Source of the DNA: Limnoperna fortunei
Taxonomy: Eukaryota > Mollusca > Bivalvia > Mytilida > Modiolidae
DNA: 64,000 bases
Direction of reading: 5' to 3'
Assembly (NCBI GenBank): GCA_944474755.1
Contig: OX104115.1
Coordinates: 72,702,993 to 72,766,992, forward strand
The position numbers were made by a program, and so were the translations under genes. The stretch's first letter is position 1; every line of letters starts with the position of its first letter. The notes under the pieces are model-generated. The model did not search any database, was not told where the DNA came from, and saw only the letters and a program-made list of their open reading frames with translations. This document shows, one piece after another, positions 25,201 to 36,248 of this stretch.

Positions 25201-28200
25201 ATACGGGTTGTGTAGTAAGACCCTCAGTAGTTGTCGTTTCAGGTACGCCTGTAGTTGAAACTTCTGTAGTGCTTATTGCTGCCTCAGTCGTTGTCTCTGC
25301 TGCAGTTGTGGTATCTTGCACAGTAGTGGTCCCTAATTCTGCTGTAGTTGTAACAGATTCAGTTGTAGTAAATACAGACTGTGTAGTAAGACCCTCTGTA
25401 GTTGTCGTTTCAGCTACGCTTGTAGTTGTACCTTCTGTAGTGCTTATTGCTGCCTCAGTCGTTGTCTCTGCTGCAGTTGTGGTATCTTGCACAGTAGTGG
25501 TCCCTAATTCTGTTGTAGTTGTAACAGATTCAGTTGTAGTAAATACAGACTGTGTAGTAAGACCCTCAGTAGTTGTCGTTTCAGCTACGCCTGTAGCTGT
25601 AACTTCTGTAGTGCTTGTTGCTGCCTCAGTCGTTGTGCCTGCTGCAGTGGTGGTATCTTGCACAGTAGAAGACCCTGACTCTGTTGTAGTTGTAACAGAT
25701 TCAGTTGTAGTAGATACGGGTTGTGTAGTAAGACCCTCTGTAGTTGTCGTTTCAGCTACGCCTGTACTTGTTACTTCTGTAATGCTTGTTGCTGTCTCAG
25801 TACTTGTGCCTGCTGCATTGGTGGTATCTTGCACAGTAGTAGTCGTCCCTAATTCTGTTGTAGTTGTAATATATTCAGTTGTAGTAGATACAGAGGGTGA
25901 AGTAGGACCCTCTGTAGTTGTCGTTTTAGCTACGCTTGTAGTTGTACCTTCTGTATTGCTTGTTGCTGCCTCAGTCGTTGTCTCTGCTGCAGTTGTGGTA
26001 TCTTGCACAGTAGTAGTCCCTAATTCTGCTGTAGTTGTAACAGATTCAGTTGTAGTAAATACAGACTGTGTAGTAAGACCCTCTGTAGTTGTCGTGTCAG
26101 CTACACTTGTAGTTGCACCTTCTATAGTGCTTGTTGCTGCCTCAGTCGTTGTGCCTGCTGCAGTTGTGGTATCTTGCACAGTAGTAGTACCTGATTCTGC
26201 TGTAGTTGTAACAGATTCAGTTGTAGTAAATACAGACTGTGTAGTAAGACCCTCTGTAGTTGTCGTTTCAGCTACGCCTGTAGTTGTAACCTCTGTAGTG
26301 CTTGTTGCTGCCTCAGATGTTGTGCCTGCTGCAGTGGTGGAATCTTGCACAGTAGTAGTCCCTGATTCTGTTGTAATTGTAGCCGTTTCAGTTGAAGTAA
26401 AAACAGGTTGTGTAGTAAGACCCTCTGTAGTTGTCGTTTCAGCTACGCCTGTAGTTGTAACTTCTGTAGTGCTTGTTGCTGCCTCGGTCGTTGTACCTGC
26501 TGCAGTGGTGGTATCTTGCACAGTAGTAGTCCCTGATTCAGTTGTAGTTGTAGCAGATTCAGTTGTGGTAGAGACAGACTGGGTAGTAAGAGCCTCTGTA
26601 GTTGTCGTTTCAGCTACGCCTGTAGTTGTAACTTCTGTAGTGCTTGTTGCTGTCTCAGTACTTGTGTCTACTGCAGTGGTTGTATCTTGCACAGTAGAAG
26701 TCCCTAATTCTGTTGTAGTTGTAATAGATTCAGTTGTAGTAGATACAGACTGTGAAATAAGTTCCTCTGTAGTTGTCGTTTCAGATACGCTTGTAGTTGT
26801 ACCTTCTATAGTGTTTGTTACTGCTTCTGTCGTTGTACCTGCTGCAGAGGTGGTATCTTGCACAGTAGTAGTCCCTGACTCTGTTGTAGTTGTAACAGAT
26901 TCAGTTGTAGTAGATACGGGTTGTGCAGTAAGACCTTCTGTATTTGTCGTTTCAGCTACGCTTGTAGTTGTACCTTCTGTATTGCTTGTTGCTGCCTCAG
27001 TCGTTGTCTCTGCTGCAGTTGTGGTATCTTGCACAGTAGTAGTCCCTAATTCTGCTGTAGTTGTAACAGATTCAGTTGTAGTAAATACAGACTGTGTAGT
27101 AAGACCCTCTGTAGTTGTCGTGTCAGCTACACTTGTAGTTGCACCTTCTATAGTGCTTGTTGCTGCCTCAGTCGTTGTGCCTGCTGCAGTTGTGGTATCT
27201 TGCACAGTAGTTGTCCCTGATTCTGCTGTAGTTGTAATAGATTCAGTTGTAGTTGATACAGACTGTGTAGTAAGACCCTCTGTAGTTGTCGTTTCAGCTA
27301 CACCTGTAGTTGTAACCTCTGTAGTGCTTGTTGCTGCCTCAGATGTTGTGCCTGCTGCAGTGGTGGAATCTTGCACAGTAGTAGTCCCTGATTCTGTTGT
27401 AATTGTAGCCGTTTCAGTTGAAGTAAAAACAGTTTGTGTAGTAAGACCCTCTGTAGTTGTCGTTTCAGCTACGCCTGTAGTTGTAACTTCTGTAGTGCTT
27501 GTTGCTGCCTCGGTCGTTGTACCTGCTGCAGTGGTGGTATCTTGCACAGTAGTAGTCCCTGATTCTGTTGAAGTTGTAGCAGATTCAGTTGTGTTAGATA
27601 CGGGTTGTGTAGTAAGACCCTCAGTAGTTGTCGTTTCAGGTACGCCTGTGGTTGTAACTTCTGTAGCGCTTGTTGCTATCTCAGTACTTGTGTCTACTGC
27701 AGTGGTTGTATCTTGCACAGTAGTAGTCCCTAATTCTGTTGTAGTTGTAATAGATTCAGTTGTAGTAGATACAGACTGTGAAATAGGACCCTCATTAGTT
27801 GTCGTTTCAGCTACGCCTGTAGTTGTAACTGCTGTAGTGCTTGTTGCTGCCTCAGTCGTTGTGCCTGCTGCAGTGGTGGTATCTTGCACAGTAGAAGTCC
27901 CTGATTCTGTTGTAGTTGTAACAAATTCAGTTGTAGTAGATACAGACTGTGTAGAAAGACCCTCTGTAGTTGTCGTTTCAGCTACGCCTGTAGTTGTACC
28001 TTCTATAGTGCTTGTTGCTGCCTCATTCGTTGTGCCTGCGGCAGTGGTGGTATCTTGCACAGTAGTAGTCCCTGATTCTGCTGTAGTTGTAACAGATTCA
28101 GTTGTAGTAGATACAGACTGTGTAGTAATACCCTCTGTAGTTGTCGTTTCAGCTACACCTGTAGTTGTAACTTCTGTAGTGCTTATTGCTGCCTCAGTCG

Positions 28201-31200
28201 TTGTGCCTGCTGCAGTGGTGGTATCTTGCCCAGTAGTAGTCCCTGATTCTGCTGTAGATGTAACAGATTCAGTTGTAGTAGATACAGACTGTGTAGTAAG
28301 ACCCTCTGTAGTTGTCGTTTCAGCTACACCTGTAGTTGTAACTTCTGTAGTGCGTGTTGCTGCCCCAGTCGTTGTGCCTGCTGCAGTGGTGGTATCTTGC
28401 ACAGTAGTAGTCCCTGATTCTGCTGTAGTTGTAACAGATTCAGTTGTAGTATATACGGGTTGTGAAGTAAGAAACTCTGTAGTTGTCGTTTCAGCTACGC
28501 CTGTAGTTGTAACATCTGTAGTGCTTGTTGCTGCCTCAGTCGTTGTGCCTGCTGCAGTATTGGTATCTTGCACAGTAGTAGTCCCTGACTCTGTTGTAGT
28601 TGTAACAGATTCAGTTGTAGTAGATACGGGTTGTGTAGTAAGAGCCTCTGTAGTTGTCGTTGCAGCTACGCCTGTAGTTGTAACTTCTGTAGTGCTTGTT
28701 GCTGCCTCAGTCGTTGTACCTGCTGCAGTTGTGGTATCTTGCACAGTAGTAGTCCCTGATTCCGCTGTAGTTGTAACAGATTCAGTTGTAGTAAATACAG
28801 ACTGTGTAGTAAGACCCTCTGTAGTTGTCGTTTCAGCTACGCCTGTAGTTGTAACCTCTGTAGTGCTTGTTGCTGCCTCAGATGTTGTGCCTGCTGCAGT
28901 GGTGGAATCTTGCACAGTAGTAGTCCCTGATTCTGTTGTAATTGTAGCCGTTTCAGTTGAAGTAAAAACAGGTTGTGTAGTAAGACCCTCTGTAGTTGTC
29001 GTTTCAGCTACGCCTGTAGTTGTAACTTCTGTAGTGCTTGTTGCTGCCTCGGTCGTTGTACCTGCTGCAGTGGTGGTATCTTGCACAGTAGTAGTCCCTG
29101 ATTCTGTTGTAGTTGTAGCAGATTCAGTTGTGGTAGAGACAGACTGGGTAGTAAGAGCCTCTGTAGTTGTCGTTTCAGCTACGCCTGTAGTTGTAACTTC
29201 TGTAGTGCTTGTTGCTGTCTCAGTACTTGTGTCTACTGCAGTGGTTGTATCTTGCACAGTAGAAGTCCCTAATTCTGTTGTAGTTGTAATAGATTCAGTT
29301 GTAGTAGATACAGACTGTGAAATAAGATCCTCTGTAGTTGTCGTTTCAGATACGCTTGTAGTTGTACCTTCTATAGTGTTTGTTACTGCTTCTGTCGTTG
29401 TACCTGCTGCAGTGGTGGTATCTTGCACAGTAGTAATCCCTGACTCTGTTGTAGTTGTAACAGATTCAGTTGTAGTAGATACGGGTTGTGCAGTAAGACC
29501 TTCTGTATTTGTCGTTTCAGCTACGCTTGTAGTTGTACCTTCTGTATTGCTTGTTGCTGCCTCAGTCGTTGTCTCTGCTGCAGTTGTGGTATGTTGCACA
29601 GTAGTAGTCCCTAATTCTGCTGTAGTTGTAACAGATTCAGTTGTAGTAAATACAGACTGTGTAGTAAGACCCTCTGTAGTTGTCGTGTCAGCTACACTTG
29701 TAGTTGCACCTTCTATAGTGCTTGTTGCTGCCTCAGTCGTTGTGCCTGCTGCAGTTGTGGTATCTTGCACAGTAGTAGTCCCTGATTCTGCTGTAGTTGT
29801 AATAGATTCAGTTGTAGTTGATACAGACTGTGTAGTAAGACCCTCTGTAGTTGTCGTTTCAGCTACACCTGTAGTTGTAACCTCTGTAGTGCTTGTTGCT
29901 GCCTCAGATGTTGTGCCTGCTGCAGTGGTGGAATCTTGCACAGTAGTAGTCCCTGATTCTGTTGTAATTGTAGCCGTTTCAGTTGAAGTAAAAACAGGTT
30001 GTGTAGTAAGACCCTCTGTAGTTGTCGTTTCAGCTACGCTTGTAGTTGTAACTTCTGTAGTGCTTGTTGCTGCATCGGTCGTTGTACCTGCTGCAGTGGT
30101 GGTATCTTGCACAGTAGTAGTCCCTGATTCTGTTGTAGTTGTAGCAGATTCAGTTGTGGTAGAGACAGACTGGGTAGTAAGAGCCTCTGTAGTTGTCGTG
30201 TCAGCTACACTTGTAGTTGTACCTTCTATAGTGCTTGTTGCTGCCTCAGTCGTTGTGCCTGCTGCATTTGTGGTATCTTGCACAGTAGTAGACCCTGACT
30301 CTGTTGTAGTTGTAACAGATTCAGTTGTAGTAGATACGGGTTGTGTAGTAAGACCCTCAGTAGTTGTCGTTTCAGGTACGCCTGTGGTTGTAACTTCTGT
30401 AGCGCTTGTTGCTATCTCAGTACTTGTGTCTACTGCAGTGGTTGTATCTTGCACAGTAGTAGTCCCTAATTCTGTTGTAGTTGTAATAGATTCAGTTGTA
30501 GTAGATACAGACTGTGAAATAGGACCCTCATTAGTTGTCGCTTCAGCTACGCCTGTAGTTGTAACTGCTGTAGTGCTTGTTGCTGCCTCAGTCGTTGTGC
30601 CTGCTGCAGTGGTGGTATCTTGCACAGTAGAAGTCCCTGATTCTGTTGTAGTTGTAACAAATTCAGTTGTAGTAGATACAGACTGTGTAGAAAGACCCTC
30701 TGTAGTTGTCGTTTCAGCTACGCCTGTAGTTGTACCTTCTATAGTGCTTGTTGCTGCCTCATTCGTTGTGCCTGCGGCAGTGGTGGTATCTTGCACAGTA
30801 GTAGTCCCTGATTCTGCTGTAGTTGTAACAGATTCAGTTGTAGTAGATACAGACTGTGTAGTAAGACCCTCTGTAGTTGTCGTTTCAGCTACGCCTGTAG
30901 TTGTAACTTCTGTAGTGATTGTTGCTGCCTCAGTCGTTGTGCCTGCTGCAGTGGTGGTATCTTGCACAGTAGTAGTCCCTGATTCTGCTGTAGATGTAAC
31001 AGATTCAGTTGTAGTAGATACAGACTGTGTAGTAAGACCCTCTGTAGTTGTCGTTTCAGCTACACCTGTAGTTGTAACTTCTGTAGTGCGTGTTGCTGCC
31101 CCAGTCGTTGTGCCTGCTGCAGTGGTGGTATCTTGCACAGTAGTAGTCCCTGATTCTGCTGTAGTTGTAACAGATTCAGTTGTAGTAGATACAGACTGTG

Positions 31201-32487
31201 TAGTAAGACCCTCTGTAGTTGTCGTTGCAGCTACGCCTGTAGTTGTAACTTCTGTAGTGCTTGTTGCTGCCTCAGTCGTTGTACCTGCTGCAGTGGTGGT
31301 ATCTTGCACAGTAGTAGTCACTGACTCTGTTGTAGTTGTAACAGATTCAGTTGTAGTATATACGGGTTGTGAAGTAAGAAACTCTGTAGTTGTCGTTTCA
31401 GCTACGCCTGTAGTTGTAACATCTGTAGTGCTTGTTGCTGCCTCAGTCGTTGTACCTGCTGCAGTATTGGTATCTTGCACAGTAGTAGTCCCTGACTCTG
31501 TTGTAGTTGTAACAGATTCAGTTGTAGTAGATACGGGTTGTGTAGTAAGAGCCTCTGTAGTTGTCGTTGCAGCTACGCCTGTAGTTGTAACTTCTGTAGT
31601 GCTTGTTGCTGCCTCAGTCGTTGTACCTGCTGCAGTGGTGGTATATTGCACAGTAGTATTCCCTGACTCTGTTGTAGTTGTAACAGATTCAGTTGTAGTA
31701 GATACGGGTTGTGTAGTAAGACCCTCTGTAGTTGTCGATTCAGCAACGCCTGTAGTTGTAACTTCTAAAGTGGTTGTTGCTGCCTCAGTAAATGTACCTG
31801 CTGCAGTTGTGGTATCTTGCACAGTAGTAGTCCCTGATTTTCCTGTAGCTGTAACAGATTCAGTTGAAGTAAATACAGACTGTGTAGCAAGACCCCCTGT
31901 AGTTGTCGTTTCAGATACGCCTGTAGTTGTAACTTCTATAGTGCTTGTTGCTGCCTCACTCGTTGTGCCTGCTGCAGTAGTTGTATCGTGGACAGAAGTA
32001 GTACCTGATTCTGTTGTAGTAGCCGTTTCAGAAGTAGTAGAGACAGTTTGTGTAGTAAGACCCGAAGTTGTATCGTCTACAGTGATTGTTGCTTCCTCAG
32101 TTGTATCTAGCCCAAATTTTGTTGTAGTTGTAGCTATTTCAGTTGCAGTAGATACAGGTTGTGTAAGAAAACCTTCTGTGGTTGTTTCATTTATTCTGTC
32201 GGCGGTTTTCCCTTCATTTATAGTAATGTTGTTTCCGATTGTAGCTGTAGTTTCATTGGATGTTTTTATTTCTAAAGTTGGCGAAAATGCATTATAGTCT
32301 GTAGAACTGGTTTCAATGTTTACGGTTGTAATAACCTGAGCGGCTGATGCAGTATCAGGATTTAAGGCAGTCACTGTTACGTCTTCAAGGCTGGTTGTTG
32401 TCTGTTCTTTAGTAATATCATATCCAATCGACGTCGAAAGAGATGATGAACTTGTCGAGGCATTGCTTAGCGTTGTGGTTACAATAA
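22246..32487 (-). CDS. Giant mucin-like exon (array 2) with unique N-terminal part
   Basis: This exon is 10,242 bp, exactly 3,414 codons, flanked by phase-1 splice sites, so it is a symmetric 1-1 exon. That class is common in extracellular modular proteins. The acceptor is TTTTGTATTGCTTTTCAG just above 32,487, a strong pyrimidine tract. The donor is GCAGCAG|GTAATC. There is no in-frame Met in the unique part, so an upstream coding exon is required. Residues 1 to about 120 are non-repetitive, rich in Ser/Thr, with N-glycosylation sequons NAS, NET, NIT and NET (for example in LSNASTS, SNETTA, GNNITI, INETTT). The rest is 57 Thr/Ser/Glu repeats of about 57 residues, related to array 1 but with more TELGTTT, QSVFTTTES and QSVSTTTES variants. 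It is probably an O-glycosylated, acidic, secreted or surface mucin domain. If the intron is retained, a stop follows at 22,237-22,235. Confidence 0.85.
22249..31980 (-). repeat. 171-bp tandem array 2, 57 units
   Basis: The CAGT of the conserved CTGCAG site is at 22,252 in the last unit and 31,975 in the first clean unit, 9,723 bp apart. This equals one 138-bp unit (22,252-22,390, lacking 11 residues), three 174-bp units (extra codon at AGTCGTCCC near 23,610, 24,640 and 25,845) and 53 standard units. More diverged units reach to about 32,195. Blocks are duplicated here too: the GTAGCCGTTTCAGTTGAAG variant recurs with spacings of 6, 9 and 6 units, and the GTAGCGCTTGTTGC variant at 27,663 recurs 2,736 bp (16 units) on. 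Confidence 0.92.
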
Positions 32488-32622
32488 CTGAAAAGCAATA
32501 CAAAAGATAACTTTATATATCTTATATGATATGTATATCAGTTAGTTAAGTTATTCGATTTGTTAAAATGACCTTCGTTAGACGTTTGTTAAAGGATTTA
32601 TAGTTCAACAAATAACACTTAC
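32488..32622 (-). other. Short 135-bp intron candidate
   Basis: On the minus strand a consensus donor (TTCG|GTAAGTG at 32,622) and a strong acceptor (pyrimidine-rich, ending TTTTCAG at 32,488) lie 135 bp apart. Together they would join a Met-initiated hydrophobic segment to the mucin exon in phase 1. The acceptor is well supported by the start of the mucin frame. The donor partner is less certain because of the upstream in-frame TAG. Confidence 0.45.
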
Positions 32623-32710
32623 CGAACTACTTTCCCAACACAAGGGTATATAATAATTTTTTGAAAAGAGTGAATATCGAAAATATGATCATGAGTGCTG
32701 CAGAACGCAT
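32623..32710 (-). CDS. Possible signal-peptide exon of the mucin, broken by TAG
   Basis: From the ATG at 32,710-32,708 the minus strand encodes MRSAALMIIFSIFTLF, then KKLLYTLVLGK, then TAG and TTC G, immediately before a perfect GTAAGT donor. The first 16 residues have the charge and hydrophobic core of a secretory signal peptide. The donor phase (1) fits the downstream mucin exon. The obstacle is the in-frame TAG two codons before the splice site. Possible explanations are a null allele, a sequence error, stop-codon readthrough, or a coincidence with the true first exon lying further upstream (above 32,710). Changing the length of the A-run in this exon would not fix the phase. Confidence 0.3.
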
Positions 32711-33056
32711 CAGATTAACTTTTCTCGATGTGCGGTTAATTATCCTGTTTCTTACATTGACAAATATTTTATGTTGTCGAGAAATTAAGAAACTTTTCGG
32801 GTGAATGTTCGTCCTCGTCAATGTTTGCTTGCGAATATACGGATATTCAATGCAACATCAATTCTAAGAAGTTAAAAAACTGAGTTTCATTGGGAAATAG
32901 ATGCATTTGATCGCTGTCTGTGTTATAATGATGTAATAATGTTCAGCAAAATAAACGCATGATTTGGACGAAATGTACGAAATTAAAAATACAATTTTCA
33001 AAATTTAAAAGTATTACATTTGTATAAGGATTAAACACGGGTTTAAAGGGAAATGT
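32711..33056. other. Non-coding flank upstream of the mucin locus
   Basis: This is AT-rich sequence upstream (minus orientation) of the candidate first exon and would contain the promoter of the mucin if that exon is right. I see no convincing TATA box or other element. Confidence 0.3.
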
Positions 33057-33340
33057 GAATAATTTCTGGTACCATACTGGGATGGTTCCCAGTGCTCGAC
33101 ACATAGAGCAGCCCTGCGCGTCCCCGGGTGGCGGAAAGTGGAGACCAGAATTGTCAGGTCATCTTGACGGAAAGCTTGACCGTGGGACGGACGATGTGTT
33201 TGGAGAATGCCACGCGCCTTGCACGATACATACCCATTTTGATAATTTCGAAGAGTAGGCTCATTGTAGCCCATACAAAAGTTAATACTATTAATGGTAA
33301 AGTACAGAAACAAGTCCTGGATTAGCATTGCAAACATTAC
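33057..33340. other. GC-rich patch of unknown nature
   Basis: About 200 bp are clearly richer in GC than the surroundings (for example GCGTCCCCGGGTGGCGG near 33,117). Both strands are open: a 107-codon minus ORF (33,337-33,014) and 65-67-codon plus ORFs. The minus reading contains TRRAALCVEHWEPSQYGTRN. I do not recognise a family. It could be a fragment of a dispersed repeat or a captured exon. Confidence 0.3.
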
Positions 33341-35870
33341 GTCACATCGTTTATTAAATGCGATTTTACATACATTTCAGTTCTATACAAATTTGGTTTG
33401 GTTTCTCCTATATGCTGAATTATATACACAATATAGGCTTAAAAATTTTGTAGGAAATAATTCCATGGGTAAACTCCGGCGACTCACTCACGGACTTAAT
33501 AAAGTCCGAACGACTAATGTCCGGTTTGTTAGGTAGTCCTCTGAGTTTACAAATTGATCATTTCCTAAATAGCAAGTGATTAATCATGTATAATTCTAAT
33601 AAATAGTCGTGATTTTTAAAGCGGAAAACAATAAGAGAAGTCTATTTAGACTTCAAAATATACCTAGGCGGGACAGCGTAGGAATATACAAAACACATTA
33701 GCAAAGGAATCTCTTTTCTGTATGTATTAAAATGAACAAAATGAAACCATATTTTTTATTCATATTATATTTTATTTAAAATCTCAATCGATTAAATTAA
33801 AAATCATTGCGACATACAAAACGCTGGTTCCTCTCTTTTTATGATACGCTAGGAGGACGCCATTTAGTTTACCTTAGATACTGAAAGTATTCCGCTTAGA
33901 GGAAATATCGATTTATAAAATATTTGAGATGATGTAATTGAAATATTTTATCCAATCAAACACTTATTATAAAAACATTACAGCATAAATAGAAATACAA
34001 CAAAATAAACCAGTAGCGTGACATAGACATCAAGTGAAAATTTTAATTGCGAACTGTAAACACGTTGTTTATAAATAAAACATGAATATATTTCATTCTC
34101 ACGATATTGTCAGTTGTAATGGTGTAGAAAAATTTATACGCGGATTACCCTTTTAGGAATAAAGAATTAACATATACGTAACGGCGGATCTGACTGCTTT
34201 ATAAAGCTTAATAAAAGGTAGTAATAATAATAATGGTTGACTTGATGAGATCACTAGAGATAGTCACTTGAGTTTAATATTGGGAATGTGTAATAAGCGC
34301 AAAGTACGCCCGTCAATTCTAACGTTCTATGTTGAAAGGAATTTTTAGTGGTATTAACAGTACAAATCTTTAAACCGGTAACAAAGGTGTAAAATGATCA
34401 TACGATAAAACTAGGTATGAAATGAACTGGTTATGAATTTAAGAAAATTTTCGATATTTTAATTAATTCATGGATAAACGTTGTTTCACAGTCAAACTCT
34501 AATATAGCAAGCAGTAGACTACCGATTTAGAGTTCTATCCATTACTTAGCGATATGAGTTTAATATTTTTATGAACATGTTATTTTATTGAGCCAACATC
34601 GTTCAATGTCAAAGTCTTTCTTGTTTACTGTAGGCAAAAATATTCAACAGACATGTAATCATCGTTAAAGCTTTTACCTTCAAAATATCCTTCCAATCTT
34701 TAGTAAAGAGTGCACTAGTATGCGTCTTCTGGAAAAAATATTCCAAAGTAGAGGGGACAAAACCATCAAGACCCCACCTACCGCTTTGTGTCTTTAAACA
34801 GCGGCATGTATGACTGAATTGGAACCCTGTTTTTGTCCGTCAATCCTCAAGCATTAATATTTTTTTTATTCAGAATTAGCTAAAGCAGATCTAAGTTGTA
34901 TATAAAGTGTTGGAATACGTACAAGACAATAGTACGCTATAATACCCAATTTGACAGAAAGTCATAAGAATCCACATCGCCTCCGTTTTTTGCACAAGGC
35001 ACATGAACAGAAATATTTTCTTGTATTCATAAGAAAAACATTGCGCAGTTAAGCATTATTGGTTCTTCAAACTCACACTTCACCCTGGTGATTTATAAAA
35101 CATTCTAATACGACAACCATATTTGGATCTTACTTTCATTTAAAAAACATGTAAAACGCAAACGAGTTATAAGTTTCTACATTCAATCTTGTTTTAAACA
35201 CCTTAGTTATACGTGTGCAGCGGTACATACACTGGTATTTTCGATTTACATTTTGACCTTCCTTTCAGCTCCTGTCGTCATCTTTATTACTTTCAATATT
35301 TCACGTGTCAATGTTTACCACCTGATAACGTTTGTTGCACCCCCAATCGCCAGGCCTGTTAGCTATTTATAATATTTTATTTGTAGAACGTTCGACTATA
35401 CGGTAGTTTAAGTAATCAGTTAACGAAAAAACTGCGTCGTATGTCTAAGCTATGTTAGTCCTAATTCATGCAAGATCTAACCAATCAAAACAGCTGAAGT
35501 GACACTCACGACTACACTCACGACTTAGACCTGCGACTTTATGTGAAAAAACCTCTGAACTGTAAATTTGTTATACTTATTTTTTATTCTCCAAGAAACA
35601 GTAATGATATATTGTTCTAAAATGAAGAGGAACAGGTTTGACAGATTTTTAGGATTTCATTGCAATTCGTTGTTTAATATAAAACATTATGTTTAAAAAC
35701 AAACCGAGATATTTCACACAGTTAAGTTTCCAATCGCTATTTTTATCTCTCTGCCTATAAAAAACCAGAACAAGAATTATTACACACTTTGTCACATTAT
35801 TACATCTTTTGAAGAAGTTATATTTAAACAAACAAACATTTTTTAATTTTATATATATATATACGCACTG
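33341..35870. other. Intergenic, nothing recognised
   Basis: AT-rich sequence with stop codons in all frames at normal density. I found no splice-bounded ORF, tandem repeat or recognisable mobile element in it. A short stretch near 33,470-33,540 (ACTCCGGCGACTCACTCACG) stands out by GC content only. Confidence 0.4.
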
Positions 35871-35871
35871 T

Positions 35872-36012
35872 TTGAATTAGATTTTTAACATTGTCAAATT
35901 TTTGTTTATCGTCAGCGGGATTCGAACTCCAACCGTTGTTACACTGTGGCACCAAATCGCCTGCACTATGTCCAGCGGTCTAGACCCCTCGGCCAAATCC
36001 GCTATATAAAAA
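35872..36012 (-). mobile_element. tRNA-derived SINE with class-II tRNA-like head
   Basis: The minus strand reads AGCGGATTTGGCCGAGGGG (A-box-like, as in Leu/Ser tRNAs) near 36,003. About 70 bases later comes GGAGTTCGAATCCCGCT (B box and 3' acceptor arm) near 35,932. The ends can pair over about five bases (AGCGG/CCGCT), but there is no clean anticodon stem. After the head come ACAAAAATTTGACAATG and TTAAAAATCTAATTCAAACA, a body also found in the foldback at 36.3 kb. This is a SINE rather than a working tRNA gene. Confidence 0.6.
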
Positions 36013-36248
36013 TATAGCTTCATTAACCGGGGTGAATTGTAGACATAGACATAGTACATGTGTACTAGCGTGTGACGATGGAATTTTCGTAAACAATACA
36101 TATTAATTTGACAGTAATCTTATTCAGGATTTTTGTATATATTATATAGAATGACAAAGTTACTTGTCATACAGTCACAGTAAGTAAATTATATACAAAC
36201 GTCTAAGTATTGTGACAACCATCTAATATATCTATCCAGCGGATTTCT

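Noticed and set aside
22254..32297. 3,347-codon plus-strand ORF
   Set aside because: Antisense shadow of the minus-strand exon, which has matched splice sites, N-glycosylation sequons and a non-repetitive N-terminal part.
35919..36010. Functional tRNA-Leu/Ser gene
   Set aside because: A and B box sequences are present but the anticodon stem and variable arm are not convincing, and the body continues into a repeat shared with the 36.3-kb foldback.
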